Both the position numbers and the translations under genes were made by a program. From Lunularia cruciata (taxonomy: Eukaryota; Streptophyta; Marchantiopsida; Lunulariales; Lunulariaceae), in assembly GCA_948567375.1 (NCBI GenBank), contig OX419762.1:60121034-60185033 (forward strand): a stretch of 64,000 nt of DNA, read 5' to 3'. Below, piece after piece: positions 9,393 to 36,803 of the stretch (positions are counted from its first letter, which is position 1; every line of letters starts with the position of its first letter). Below the pieces are notes generated by a model. That model did not search any database, was not told where the DNA came from, and saw nothing but the letters and a program-made list of their open reading frames with translations.

Positions 9393-11745
9393 ATGAGAGA
9401 ACAAATCATGGCAAAGAAGGTGGCCAATGCGCTGGCAGTGAGAGGTTTTGCAATCCGAAGAGTAGATGTAGTAGCTAGAATCAAAGTCTTGGTTAGACTT
9501 TGTATTACATTTTTAGCATGGAACTGGAATTTCAGTTTCCCAAGAGTGATGGCAGAGATCGCTGCCAGTAATTGTGAGGAGGGTCCCAAGGTGGAAAGGA
9601 AGAGAGGCAATCCAGCTCGATGGACTGAGTCGGATTGGAAGTTAGTATTGGGGAGAGAAGTAGGAGAGCCAATAGGGATCACCTTCTATCAAAACTGTGA
9701 TGCTGCAGAGGAGACGGCGGAGATCTACAACTTGTTTTTCGCTCCAAGAACTACGAATGGCTACAAGGTGGAGTCCTATTGGGACCAGATCCAAAGAATT
9801 ATTGTGGGGGCAATGATGGCCATGTTCAAGCCAGAACAAACGACCTACGTGACCATGCAGCAGGCGGTCTTTTTCCATCAAATGTTTGTAGGAGTTCCAG
9901 TTAATTGAGCGAGGTGCTTTCATCACCAAACGAGGTAGATGGTGGTGAATTGGTAAATGGGCTCGCCACCGCATTATTTTGCACCGTTTGCAGCTCACTT
10001 CTACTTCGGGCTGAATTTATTATCCAAAGATGAGCGTCATTGTATGGTGTCTCACATGCACCCCGATTTGAGACGGGAAGCAGACAATAAGGAGCACCAA
10101 TATATGCTACATCTTTGAGCGAATGACGAGTACTTCGCAAAGACAGGACAGTGGAAAATTGAAGACATCACCAGTCCGAAGACAAAGAAGCGCATCAAAC
10201 CTGAAGAAGCCAAGTCGTCTCCCATGCAAAGAAAGACTTGGCGGCTGATGTTGAAGACAATGAAAGTCGTAAGAGAGGCATCATCGGGATTGGAGTCTGA
10301 AGAAGAGATTGAGTCGCAAGATGAGGACTCGGAAGAAGAGGAGCTCACCTTGAAAAGTGAGGAGTCTGGGAGCAAAAGTGATGGAGAGCCAGAAGTCCTG
10401 CAGTTGGCAGTAGTAAGTGAGGCTTGTCAGACAATGATAGCAAACAAGCCAAGACCAAAAGAGAAGGAGGAGTATCCCGCGGGGCCGAGTTCAAGAGGCC
10501 AAGACAAAGACAGTGCCGACACGATGAAGATACAAAGATCACGACTTTGGATGAAGGAGCCAATGACGGAGGAGAAGACTCCAGACGAAGATGGCAATAA
10601 AGAGGAAGAAAACTTCGGCAGGATAACATATTTGACGAAGGTGGTTACACCATTGCTTGAGCTGTTAAAAGAACATCGGAGAGGAATTGCCCAAGATTGT
10701 AGGAAGAGGATGAATAAGTTGCAGGTGGTGAAGCATCTGTTGAGTGAAGTGTAGGGGTTGCAGGAGCAACAAGTCCGAAGAAATGAAGAAATTTAAGAAC
10801 TTCGGAGGGAGGAAGGCTTGAGAAAGAAAACGATGACCCTCCTACAAGGAAGTTGCGCAGAGAAGGAGAAGGAATTGCAGAAGCAAGCCGGAGAATTGAA
10901 GGAGCAGGCAATGTGGCTGAGCAAAATGAAAGAGGAAGTGAGTGATGTGCGCATTGAGAATGTCCGTTTGAAGGCAACGACCATCATAATGGAGCAGGAG
11001 TTGGAAAGTTTGAAGAAAAGTGCCGCAGCAAAAGATCAAGCATGGCAGAGAGAGTTGGCATCTAGGCAAGAAGAAGAAGAGCGATTGCAAGAACTTGTCA
11101 AGAGCGCGGAACAATAGAGTATGTAGTATGCAAAGGAGAAGAAGATGTTTGCTGCAGAATACAAAGACGAGTTGAAAATGTATCGGGAGGAGTTGAAGGT
11201 AGAACGCTCTCGGGGATATGAATCGGAGTCAATAGGAGAAGTTGTGGGGAAATTAAGAGCAATCTTAAGCACGGAGGCTGAAGGGAGATTGGAAGAAGCT
11301 TGCCTACATGAGTTGAAATTACTTGTGCAGGAGACTCGGAAGCGAAAAGCCAAGGATGTGGACATGAACACATTGCTGATTTGGTTGAGAGAGCATGTAA
11401 GATAGGAAAATGTTAGAGGTAGAGAATAATGTAAGTCTTAGACTGGATTTAGTCAATTTGGAGTTAGAGAAAATTCAGAGTAGTGTGACAGTGGAGAAGA
11501 AATCCGATGTTGCAGAAGTAGGAATACATGTATCATCGAACTTGAAGATTGACACATTAGAGAAGAGTGGGTCGGGAAATAAGAAGGTAGATAGATTACT
11601 CGTGAGCTCAATTGTAGATTGTAGTGAAGAAGTCATAGAATTAGTAAAGAAATTAGTAGAATCAGTCATACCCGAAGAAGGAGAAATAGTAAGAAGATCA
11701 TCGAGTTTGGAAGCCGATGATGAGGTAGACATCGGATCGGGATAG
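9393..11745 (+). pseudogene. LTR-embedded accessory ORF, 3' copy (globular N-part plus coiled coil)
   Basis: The best open stretch is 9393-9908 (171 codons). It contains NPARWTESDWKLVLG, YWDQIQRIIVGAMMAMF and QQAVFFHQMFVGVPVN, then a TGA where the 5' copy reads TGG. The frame continues, broken, into an acidic region and open blocks at 10224-10754 and 10818-11117. The latter is a strong heptad-like coiled coil with EQELESLKKSAAAKDQ and RQEEEERLQELVKS. Further blocks are at 11145-11405 and 11410-11745. The N-terminal part loosely resembles the gag-like or 'putative plant transposon protein' regions seen in plant retroelements, but I cannot assign it. Its place inside a terminal repeat is the oddity. 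Confidence 0.55.
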
Positions 11746-11865
11746 AAGTCAATTTTGAGATAGGAAGAGGCAGATATGAAGAAATAGACTGTCACTTAGG
11801 ATCTACAGGTAGGAAAGGATGTTAGGAAGCGGTGCTTAGGTAGGCAAATCTGCCATTTGCTTCAG

Positions 11866-11873
11866 TATTTAAG
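11866..11873 (+). promoter_or_regulatory. Possible TATA box of element A LTR
   Basis: TATTTAAG is conserved in both LTR copies (also at 1972-1979), about 680 bp before the LTR end. It is the best TATA-like candidate in this part of the repeat. Weak evidence. Confidence 0.3.
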
Positions 11874-12543
11874 TGGAGCATTTGCAGTACGATGTTATTC
11901 ACTATTCATATTTCTGAAGATAGATAAAGCGAAGTGCTATTCTTTGTACTCGTTGCTTAAGCTTAATTCCGATTATCAAATATTTTTTGTGTTTGTGAGT
12001 GTGTGGAGAATTCCAAAGAGCAAGTCCGTGTGTCTATGGATGTTGGAATCTGCAGCCTTGATCTTCATTCTGTGTGTTTGATCCTGAATGAAGTGCATCG
12101 GAGCAATGCCTTGACAGGTCTGAGAGGAATTGTAGTGTTGTTAGTATTTTGCATTGGTGAGTGCAGCACGAAGTTGATGTGAAGCAATTTTGATCAAGGA
12201 AGTTGTGCCTTCAGTGGAGGGGTGGAACACAATTCTGAGGCAAAATCGGTCTTTGCAGTGAAGTGCCGTCTTTGGGAGAATCTGAATCATCACAATCAAG
12301 AGTTGTTTGGACAGAATTTGCTATGTTGTGATTATGTATGTGTATTTGTGACAAGTTGTCAAGATTGTGAGCTTGTTACTCTCTTCTAGGTGTAGTTTCT
12401 ACCTGAGAGATTAAAGAAGCCATCAAGAAGAACTGCCATTGTGACTTCTGACTTTGTATTTGACCAATTCTGGATAGTATCTCTGTGGGAATGAACTTTA
12501 CTGATCCAATTACTGCAGAAGTGATATTTGCCGGGTTGTCACA

Positions 12544-13508
12544 CCTTTATTCTAGTTGGAAGGTTGGTGCCTACAATCAATGTCAATGAAAAGTTGAAGC
12601 TGATAGAATCTTAGCAAGCAAAATTAAGAAGATTGGTAAGTAGTTGAAGGAAGGTAGGAATGAGTACTTGGGATTCATCCTTTCAACCTCAAAACTCAAG
12701 CAATTGAAGAAACTCAAGAAGAAGCTACTTTGGAAAAGTACAAGTGAGAAAGATTATGAAGACACAACAATGGAGTTAGTAGTTAGATTTGAAGATAAGA
12801 TAGTTGAGCTCAAAGAGAACATTAAGCAAGAAATAGTAAATTTAGTACAGAAGCTAAAGCAAATTCTAGTAGTTCCAAAGGTAGATGTGAGTCTTTAGAG
12901 AGCCTTGAAATCTAGAGATTTCATGGGAGTGATAAAAATGATTTAGAAGAGTGTGTAAGTTCATTGTGGTGTGTTTGAAGTAAGGATTTGGTTTGGTGTT
13001 GCATTTAGTTCTATATGGTAGACTATATAGTCTTGGCATGAAAAGTGCCTTTTTGTTCAATTTATGGAAGGTTAATAAGGAAGAGCTGATACTGTTTATT
13101 GTTTTATTACACTCTTATGCACTCATCCACTTCTTGTTTTTTCTTGATTTTGATAGAAAATTTGCAATAAGTATTGCTTTTTGTTATGTGTGTTTGATCA
13201 TGAGCAGAAAAAGCAATCATTTGGAAGAAACACCACAACAAGACTAAAAATTTTTGTAGTGTTGAAAGTATGTTAGAAGCAAGGACTTGACTTGGTTAAT
13301 TTGTAGAAACCTTGTGATTCTTTTATGTAAACTTTTATGTAGTTTTGGAGTGTTTGCTGGAATTTGGAAACCAATTATAGTTTTGGAGTGTTTTGGAAAT
13401 TGATTGAGTGGTGTTGGAAGAGAGACAATACTTTCAGAGTCTATCAGCCAAGTGTATACTAAGAGATAAATAGCCTTTGAGCTGAAACATTACAAGAAAA
13501 TACAAAAC
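12544..13508. other. Intergenic, no supported gene
   Basis: AT-rich sequence after the element A LTR. A short open stretch at 12644-12898 would encode a Lys/Glu-rich helical peptide. It has no recognisable domain, no neighbouring exons and ordinary intergenic composition, so it is not called a gene. Confidence 0.6.
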
Positions 13509-13579
13509 AAAATTCACTCATATTTAGATTCAATCCAATAGAACCCCTATTGGATTTGATCTAAATATGAGTGAATTTT
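13509..13579. repeat. 33-bp inverted repeat with 5-nt loop (hairpin)
   Basis: The arms 13509-13541 and 13547-13579 are reverse complements at 31 of 33 positions, separated by AACCC. The arms are AT-rich and begin AAAATTCACTCATATTTAG. It could be a small foldback element or a snap-back duplication. The loop is far too small for a typical plant microRNA precursor. Confidence 0.85.
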
Positions 13580-13821
13580 TTCTTTCATCATTAATTTCTT
13601 TTGGGAATGGTTTTTGCCCAAAAAGTGAAAGATGTAAGGAATAAATAACATTTTGTGATATTTTCACTTGTATCTTCACATTTGTAACTATATCCTTGAA
13701 GGAACAGAATTCTAGAAAAATTACAATTGGGTGCATAGTATGTCATTATAAGTAAACATGGATATGGAAATCTCAATGTTTTATGGAAATTGATTGTGAT
13801 CCATTGATTATCCATCCCATT

Positions 13822-14010
13822 CTTGCTCTTGTACTAATGTAGTAGACTTAGGAGAGAAATAAGAGAATGGAAGATAAAACTAAAATTCTCAAATGAAAGA
13901 ACTCCAAATGCCTACGTAGAGCTTAGGCTTTGGTATTTATAAGTAAACTAAGTATAGGTCTCCAAAGGAAGCTTCCTTTTAGAGGTCGTCATTTTTAGAG
14001 TACAAGCTAA
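13822..14010 (-). repeat. Old LTR and primer-site relic of the B family
   Basis: On the minus strand the sequence next to 13838 reads TTAGTACAAGAGCAAGAATGG. This is a decayed form of the initiator-Met primer site and leader of the B elements. The following 170 bp (GGAGAGAAATAAGAGAATGG, ACTCCAAATGCCTA, GGCTTTGGTATTTATA) matches the start of the B-family LTR in the same order. Similarity fades after about 14010, although AAGCTTCTCAACAAG near 14065 suggests it may extend. It is a much older insertion of the family nested at 41.6-64 kb. Confidence 0.6.
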
Positions 14011-17000
14011 ATTAAATATTCAATTGGAAAATAAGTTATTCAATCTTTTCAAAATTTCTCAAAGCTTCTCAACAAGAAAATTTTTGCATGCTTCACCAAA
14101 ATTCTTAGATTTCTTGTGTATATGCTAGTTATATTTCCTTTTAGCTATACTTGGCTTTTTCAAACCAATGTATAATATTGGTATATATATTTTTTATTAG
14201 GATATTTCTTGTACAACTGTAAGTAATTGAGAGATCATTTTTATGTGGAGTTTAACTAAGATTTCATATTAATTATGATTAGCTAGAGTTAGTCATAACC
14301 AAGATAAAAGAACTCTGTTTTGGGAGAAGTTGACATACAAAGTACCATTATCTTGTATTCTAGTGCATTGGATTTATATTGTTCTTAGATGTTTGGCTTT
14401 GAAGAAAGAGTTCAGAACTCTTGGGTCCATAAGCCTTTTTAATGCAATTTTTTCTATAGTCCAAAGATTAACCCATGTGAAGGAACCCTTGAAGTTTGTT
14501 GTTTAGTCAATATAAGACCACATGGGATTATTCCAATTTTGGAATACTTTTAGACTTCAGATGATATTGCATAGTAGATTGAATTACTCTAGTAATTAGT
14601 AACTATTGAATGTAACTTCTTTGCAAGTATAAAACTAGGGATACAGAGGTACACATCATCCTTGCATTTTTAACTATCTTTCTCTGATTGAATTCTCTAC
14701 TGAGCAATGGCTTAAGTCTTGGAGATTTCTTGGAGTTTTATCCTTAGAAGAGTGTCATGGAGTTTGGTTCATTGCTTTCTTAGTCCATGCTACATTACCT
14801 TAGTAGCCATCACAAGTTTATCATAGGTGAGAGATGCACACTCATAGATTTTTGTATCAAAATGAAAAATATATGATTGAAAGATGTAGGCACCACTTTC
14901 TTTTTGAGTGCTCAAATAATAGAGTGTGAGCATCTTAAGTTCTTCTTGAATAGCTCCATGAAGGAAAGTGAATGGATCTTAGGCATATCTTAGTTTTTTG
15001 TTAAAGCAAGTAGATTGGAGTGATGCTTGGTACAAAAAACTAGAGCAAAAATTATATAACTCCCTTTAGAAGGGGGTTATTTTTTGGAAAAGAGCTAAAT
15101 GGAATGGCAATCCGCCACAATTGGTTGTGTGTAAGGTGGACATACAAAAGCCATAAATCCAAGGATTCTATGAGAGCTTATGGGTTGGTCACTAGGGTAT
15201 CTATGCAACCTTTTCAAATTTGAAAAAATGGCATTAGTGGCACATTATGTATAGAGATGTAATTTTATTTATAGAGACATGTCAAACTTGCCTAATGTAC
15301 TTAAACATTTGGCATAAATGTGAACTATATTCCACTTATCCACTTACAATACATTTCAAGTTAATAAATAGTACTAGATCAAGTGGGTAGTAGATCTAGT
15401 TACTATGAAAATTGGAAAATTGCAAATGAAGTAACTGGTTTTGGAATGAGAGAATTTGTCTAACTAGGTTGAAGTACAACTATTGAAGCTCTTTAAAAAC
15501 ATTTACTAGGAGATAATTAGGTATGGATGTGCTGGGAAAATTACAATGAATCAAAGAGAGCTAAACACCAACACAACCAAGGATTTCTTGAGAGGTGTGC
15601 TCTTACTATAACCTACAATCCAAAGGGAATGCTAAGAGTAAACAAGGACATCCTCTTGTTTTAGAAGCTACTACAAGAACATGTCAAGGAAGGGTGAGAG
15701 ATAAGCCAAGGCTTTTGCTATTTACTATATGGGTAGATCACATCACTCATTGTCTGGTAAACTATTTGAATGCTAACAAAGTTGATGCATAAGCAAAAAC
15801 CTATTATACACATTGAGGTCCAGATACCTACTTGGAGTGTCCTATATTAGGAGGATCACATGTCAAGAGATGATCTTCTTGCACTTCAATACCTATTATG
15901 CACATTGAGGAGTAGACATCTACTTGGAGTGTCTTGTACTTCAAATTTTTCAAGTGGAGAAAAGACAAAAGGATGTGGAGATTGCAACTGAGAGTCTTAA
16001 GAAAAGCACATTTTGGGAATAAAGATAAGGTTACTTGATTTACCTTTTCTAAACCTTTTTCACATTAAACATCAATGTGTGTACCATGATCACTTTTGGG
16101 TTTGGATGGTAGTTCATTTTAGTTTATAGCAATGATGATGGATAACTTGGATGTTATCGTCTACTTATGTTTATATAATTAATAACCAAGATTTCATCTA
16201 TTGAAGCAAAAAGAGGTCCAATCTACACCAAAGCAAACACTTTGAAAACTTCTTGGAGGTTTACAAAGCTTTCAAATATTTATCAATGGGATCAAAGATT
16301 AGAAATAAATTTGGTTGCCTTGAGCTCAAAATTTGGTAGTCTCTAGCTTCACATTTTAGTTGATCCCAAATTTGATAGAATCCTTTGAAATTAAAGGACT
16401 TAAAACCAAGGTATATAAGTAGAGAATTATGATCAAGTGAGGAGTTTTAATCACATCTTTAGTTTTGGTCCATAGGGAGCTATGAAATTTAGTAGTAGTT
16501 TTTGATGGCCTAGTCTTGAACAAGTGCAATAAGTTTTTGTTTAAACACTCAAGGAGAGAATTCAAAATCTTGGATCAACTTTACCTCAATCTAAAGGGTT
16601 CAAATATTAACTAATTTTAGAGATTGATCCATATTTGAATTTGGTCTAGAGTTCTAATACCAAACTTTACAAAGATTTAAAAAAGAGCATAACCAATTAC
16701 TTTATAATTTGGGTTGTATTAGGGTTTGTAAGCAAGTAGATCTGATATATCAAACCTAATCAAAATACAATCATAAGAATCCAAGGGTTTCTCCATCTAC
16801 AAGTATAAGTGATTAGCTATTTTTGTCACTTGAGGTTATAGTTAAAAGTGTAGAACTTGTGGGAGAGTTGAAACCTCATTGAAACTCGGAGCCAAGATTT
16901 GGCAAACCTTGTTAGGGTAACACCTTGTTGAGGATCTTGAAGTAAGGTTTTATACACACCAAATTCAAGACATTGATAATGAAACTATCATGATTAGGTC

Positions 17001-18782
17001 AAGATATATTTTATATTATCAGAAAGCTTCTCTTACAAGCTATTCATTGAGTCCTAAGAACTTGATTTGGGGTTATAGAGAAAAAAATACTCAAGCCAAT
17101 CCTTGGGATTATTTCCCCTACAATACATCTTAAAGAAGGCATAAAATACTCTATATATGGACTGTAAGTTGAAAATTATTTTTAGACAGAACAATGATGC
17201 ATTAAAACACTTGTTTACCAAAACTATAATTACTTGTTGCTTTGCATGCTTTATTATGTACCCAATTCGTTTAGATTGGTGTACTTGTGGTATATTTAGA
17301 ATTTCTTTCTTTAGACATGTTTCATATTTCTTTTGGATATGTTGGAAATAATGATCAGGAAACTAGAAATATGTGTTATAATGGCAAGTTATATCAAATG
17401 ACACTTTTCCTACCCAAAATTGAGAGTAGATTTTTAGATTTTTGATTTTTGATCTATTATTGAACCATCAATAATAGATCTAGATTAAATTTCTTCTTGG
17501 AAAGAAACTCTAAGATTTAACACTCATGTGTTCCTAGAGAAAATAAAACATAACAAAACAACCATGTACTCATTTGTGCAAGATGATATTATGTAAAGCC
17601 ATTTAAAGACTGCTCTTAGCAAGAATTCGGTATGGAACTCATAAGCATCACAAATACCAAGTACCAACCGTACCTCCATTAGAAGAGATTAAACGCATTG
17701 CAAACATCCAACTTCAAGTTGAAATCTTACTGGAGGTGACCTCTTTATCAATGGGTATGGTGGTCCTTCTACATGAAAAAGGGACCATAGACGATCTTTG
17801 CATGCAGTTGAAATCGCCGCTTGAAATTCTTGGTCAAAATTATATGGAAACTCACTCCACTTCTGATATACATGTTCGTTCAAACAAATTCCCAATTACT
17901 CTTAGTATCAAACACATGACTGAAGCAACACCTCTCATCGTATAACTAAGTTTCAGTTGAGAGACACAAATGAATGCTAGGCAAAAGCTTGATAGTCAGG
18001 CCCATTAATTGACATTAATGCAACGCAATTTCCAGCTTTATGCTGAGTTATGTGGAACTCCTCTCATGGGGACATCATGGTCTCACTTCTAGAAAGGATG
18101 ATAGAGGATCTCTAACGCCAGATGAAACTCGGCATCCAAATTAGACTCGCACTATGGTGTGATAGTAGACTCCACTTGTGATACACAATATTCACCAGTA
18201 CACATCGACGATTAGTCCAATAAGAGGATAGTCTACGCCTGAAATCAAGTGTTGTTGGATTCTAAAGATTTTGTCTATCAATATCTGGTGCTGAAATGAC
18301 AACTTATGGTCTCAGACAATTGAGAGACACTTTAGGTGACAAATTGAAATCCTCATAAGATCAGGTGCGGGTCCCTTTATAATTCATAAAGTTCAAATGT
18401 CGTCCTTTGAATCGTACTACTGAAATAACGCTAGTAGATACACAAAAGATAATGGGGACTACCTTGAACGCGGATGCGGCAAAAGTTCTGATAAAATGTT
18501 AACGACCTATCCTTCAACTCATCGTTTGCATGTTTCCCTTCATTGCAAAGATTGTTCCAGTACACCATGCAAACCTAGGGTCGTGGCACAATTAATACAA
18601 TAATGCGAGTATAATTTTATTATATTAAATTATTTATTAATTTTAATTATAAATTCATATAATGAGAAATATTCCATTTGGTTTTGTATTTTTATTTTGA
18701 TATAATATATTTTATTTATGCTGAACCCTCCTAAATTAAACTTTGGGTTCCAATCAAATTGAAAAGAGAATAAAACCTATAT
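14011..18782. other. AT-rich intergenic region, no supported gene
   Basis: No open frame longer than about 70 codons carries a recognisable domain. A short direct duplication is at 15799-15933. Around 17640-17945 the composition becomes more gene-like and a 69-codon plus-strand frame is open (17736-17945). It has no recognisable motif and is followed by many stops to 18600, so at best it is an unidentified decayed coding fragment. Confidence 0.6.
15799..15933. repeat. Imperfect direct duplication, about 92-bp period
   Basis: ACCTATTATACACATTGAGG...CTACTTGGAGTGTC at 15799 recurs with a few changes at 15891 (ACCTATTATGCACATTGAGG...CTACTTGGAGTGTC). Two copies, about 43 bp each. Confidence 0.65.
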
Positions 18783-18931
18783 ATCATTTTCGATTTTCAT
18801 AGCATGAACATAGGTGTAAAGCCAAGGGATTTATCTTGGTCCCGAGAATAAACCAACGTATCATTTCCGAATCTCATAGCATGGATGTAGGCGTAACGCC
18901 AAGGGATTTATCTTGGTCCCGAGAATAAATC
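18783..18931. repeat. 77-bp tandem duplication
   Basis: Two adjacent copies (18783-18859 and 18860-18931) share ATCATTT, CATAGCATG and a near-identical 3' half, AAGGGATTTATCTTGGTCCC GAGAATAAA. Differences are mostly transitions in the 5' half. Confidence 0.8.
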
Positions 18932-19049
18932 AGGATAGAATCGAAAGGAGTAATGTCATCAAATATCATTTAATGATATTATAGATTTCTCATATGGACT
19001 CTCTTTGGACTGAGCCCCATTTATCTTTTATCTCCCCCTTGTACAGCTT

Positions 19050-19089
19050 GATGGGATTTCCCATCCTTTGTGTTTTCTGCGCGGCAACC
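19050..19089. repeat. Dispersed hairpin motif, copy 1
   Basis: GATGGGATTTCCCATC forms a 6-bp stem, followed by CTTTGTGTTTTCTGCGCGGC. Related copies are at 23233-23276 and 36763-36803. The family is unknown. Confidence 0.6.
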
Positions 19090-19114
19090 TTTTTACTAAT
19101 TTACCAAATTTAGA

Positions 19115-19489
19115 GCTATACTAATGCAAAGAAGTAACTAGTTAGACTTGAGTCAAATTTAACTCTCATTTTTTATGTTACTTTGTTGGTAGATTTTCTT
19201 TTCTTAGATCCTCCTTAAAAATGTAGTTTCCAAAACTGTTGCCAAAGTTTGTTTTCATCTTTTCAGTAAACATAATTTTTTTTAAATACAATTTTTTCTT
19301 CGAAATATAATATCTTTTCAAGTTAATTGAATCAGATATTGTAATATTAAAAATTAACCGAATCTTTTTGGTCAAATTTCATATTAATAATTTCAAATGA
19401 ATCATATATTTTAAATAAAATATACTATAAGAAACTACGGCACTACGTCAAAAGTAACTGGCCCATGCATTGCATGGGCACCCAACTAG
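19115..19489 (+). mobile_element. Short non-autonomous Helitron-like element
   Basis: The 3' end shows the Helitron signature: a palindromic hairpin GCCCATGCATTGCATGGGC (19461-19479) followed 6 bp later by CTAG (19486-19489), with a host T next. The 5' end CTATACTAATGCAAAGAAG resembles plant Helitron 5' termini, whose first bases should be TC; here the first base is G (19115), preceded by the expected host A (19114). The 375-bp body is very AT-rich and encodes nothing. Helitrons move by rolling-circle replication using RepHel supplied in trans and leave no target duplication, as seen here. The 5' end is less certain than the 3' end. Confidence 0.6.
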
Positions 19490-20191
19490 TTGTCACCTAT
19501 TCCTTCAAAAATGTAAGCACTTGGAGTACATTGGAGCGCATGAGAACCTTGTCATCTTTCGAGCTCCACAGGAATGACTCTTTTAGACGCTGGAGTTGGT
19601 ACATGAATAGCATGAAGAGCCAATATGTAGCTGACAATGAAATAGCAAAAGAGCTGATCAGAGCTAGTTGTCACATACTCTCAGAAGCTGAACGCTGAAT
19701 TTCGTCATAATTGAAGCCAAGAGGAGATGCGGCGCTGCTGATTGGTCGCACGCCTTGAGCAAGAGTCATCGAGACTGAAGCCGATAGTACCGTGAACTTG
19801 CCGATTGAAATATCTGACCATGGCTGCTTGAATGAGCAGAACCTGTATGTACCAGATAGTCAACTCACATTCTCAAATACTCTACTGCCCATCTGGAAAA
19901 TTTAATTGGATACAAGAGTGGGAGCTGCAAGAGATTTAAGCTCTTTTTAGATTTTAATGTACATGTCTAATTTCGGTCCTAGCTCAGTTTTCTTTACCCA
20001 GCACTCTCACATTGGTGGTAGAAACTGAGACTTCTAAATCTCTACGTATGCTTCTAAAGTCAGTAGCCTTCAATACGTAAGTTTTCTCCGCATCGATCAA
20101 GCAACTCTCGAATTTAGTATTCGGTATTACTTCTTTCCCGGTATATGTTGGTGTACACATGCGCAGACGTCTAAGCGAACGACACCGCTCA
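19490..20191. other. 3' flank of the receptor kinase gene
   Basis: A 77-codon plus-strand frame (19465-19698) begins inside the Helitron hairpin and has no recognisable domain, so it is not called a gene. The stretch probably includes the 3' UTR of the minus-strand kinase gene. I cannot place a poly(A) site. Confidence 0.5.
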
Positions 20192-36473
<16,282 letters not shown>

Positions 36474-36762
36474 CGTCCCTTTTTGGTTCGCGGACTCTCT
36501 TGCGTGCACAAACCTCTCCTACAAGAGCAAAATCCCAAATCCGTATAGTTCGGCCCAAGTCATGTTTCTCATAGTCGAAGGACAAAGCATTTGGTCTTCT
36601 TGACCGACGCAATCTCCTTGCTGCACCGTGAGTTCGCGTTGATGTCGATGTAACTCCTTATCGAATTATGCTATCGCAGACTCCTCTTAAGGCTGCCTGC
36701 TTCAGTTGTACAAATTGCCTGCCTGTCTTTTCAAATTGCCCGCCTGTCTTTCCAAATTGCTT

Positions 36763-36803
36763 GATGGGGTCTTCCCGTCCTTCATGTGTTCTATGTGGTC
36801 GCC
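36763..36803. repeat. Dispersed hairpin motif, copy 3
   Basis: GATGGGGTCTTCCCGTC forms a stem and is followed by CTTCATGTGTTCTATGTGGT and CGCC. It is preceded by about three short direct repeats of CAAATTGCCnGCCTGTCTTT (36710-36760). It lies upstream of the receptor kinase start. Confidence 0.55.

Larger units (their letters stand above)
1..12543 (+). mobile_element. Element A: decayed Ty3/Gypsy LTR retrotransposon, OTA/Athila-like
   Basis: A near-complete plus-strand LTR retrotransposon. The order is long terminal repeat, tRNA-Asp-type primer site, gag with zinc knuckles, aspartic protease, reverse transcriptase, RNase H, integrase, polypurine tract and a second repeat copy. The reverse transcriptase keeps MPFGLCNAPATFQ, and the integrase has no chromodomain. 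Together with the tRNA-Asp-like primer site this fits the plant OTA (Athila/Tat/Ogre) branch rather than the chromoviruses. Every reading frame is broken by stops and frameshifts, so the copy is inactive. The left repeat is cut by the window edge, so total length and left target-site duplication cannot be read. The lineage is inferred from motifs only. Confidence 0.88.
8843..12543 (+). repeat. 3' LTR of element A (about 3.7 kb)
   Basis: It begins TGTGG just after the polypurine tract and ends GGGTTGTCACA at 12543. The inner 2.66 kb (9887-12543) repeats the left end of the window. The ends form a short imperfect TGTG...CACA inverted repeat. It holds the coiled-coil ORF remnant. A TATA-like TATTTAAG at 11866-11873 could mark the U3/R border. 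A shorter alternative LTR would start at TGTTAGG (11820), behind the purine-rich AGGTAGGAAAGGA. This cannot be settled without the sequence left of the window. Confidence 0.6.

Noticed and set aside
12644-12898. Small Lys/Glu-rich ORF as a gene
   Set aside because: No domain, no neighbouring exons and AT-rich intergenic context. Such frames arise by chance in this composition.
13509-13579. microRNA precursor
   Set aside because: The loop is 5 nt and the arms pair almost perfectly over 33 bp. There is no extended stem, conserved miRNA sequence or expression evidence.
19465-19698. 77-codon plus-strand ORF
   Set aside because: It starts inside the Helitron-like hairpin and shows no recognisable motif.
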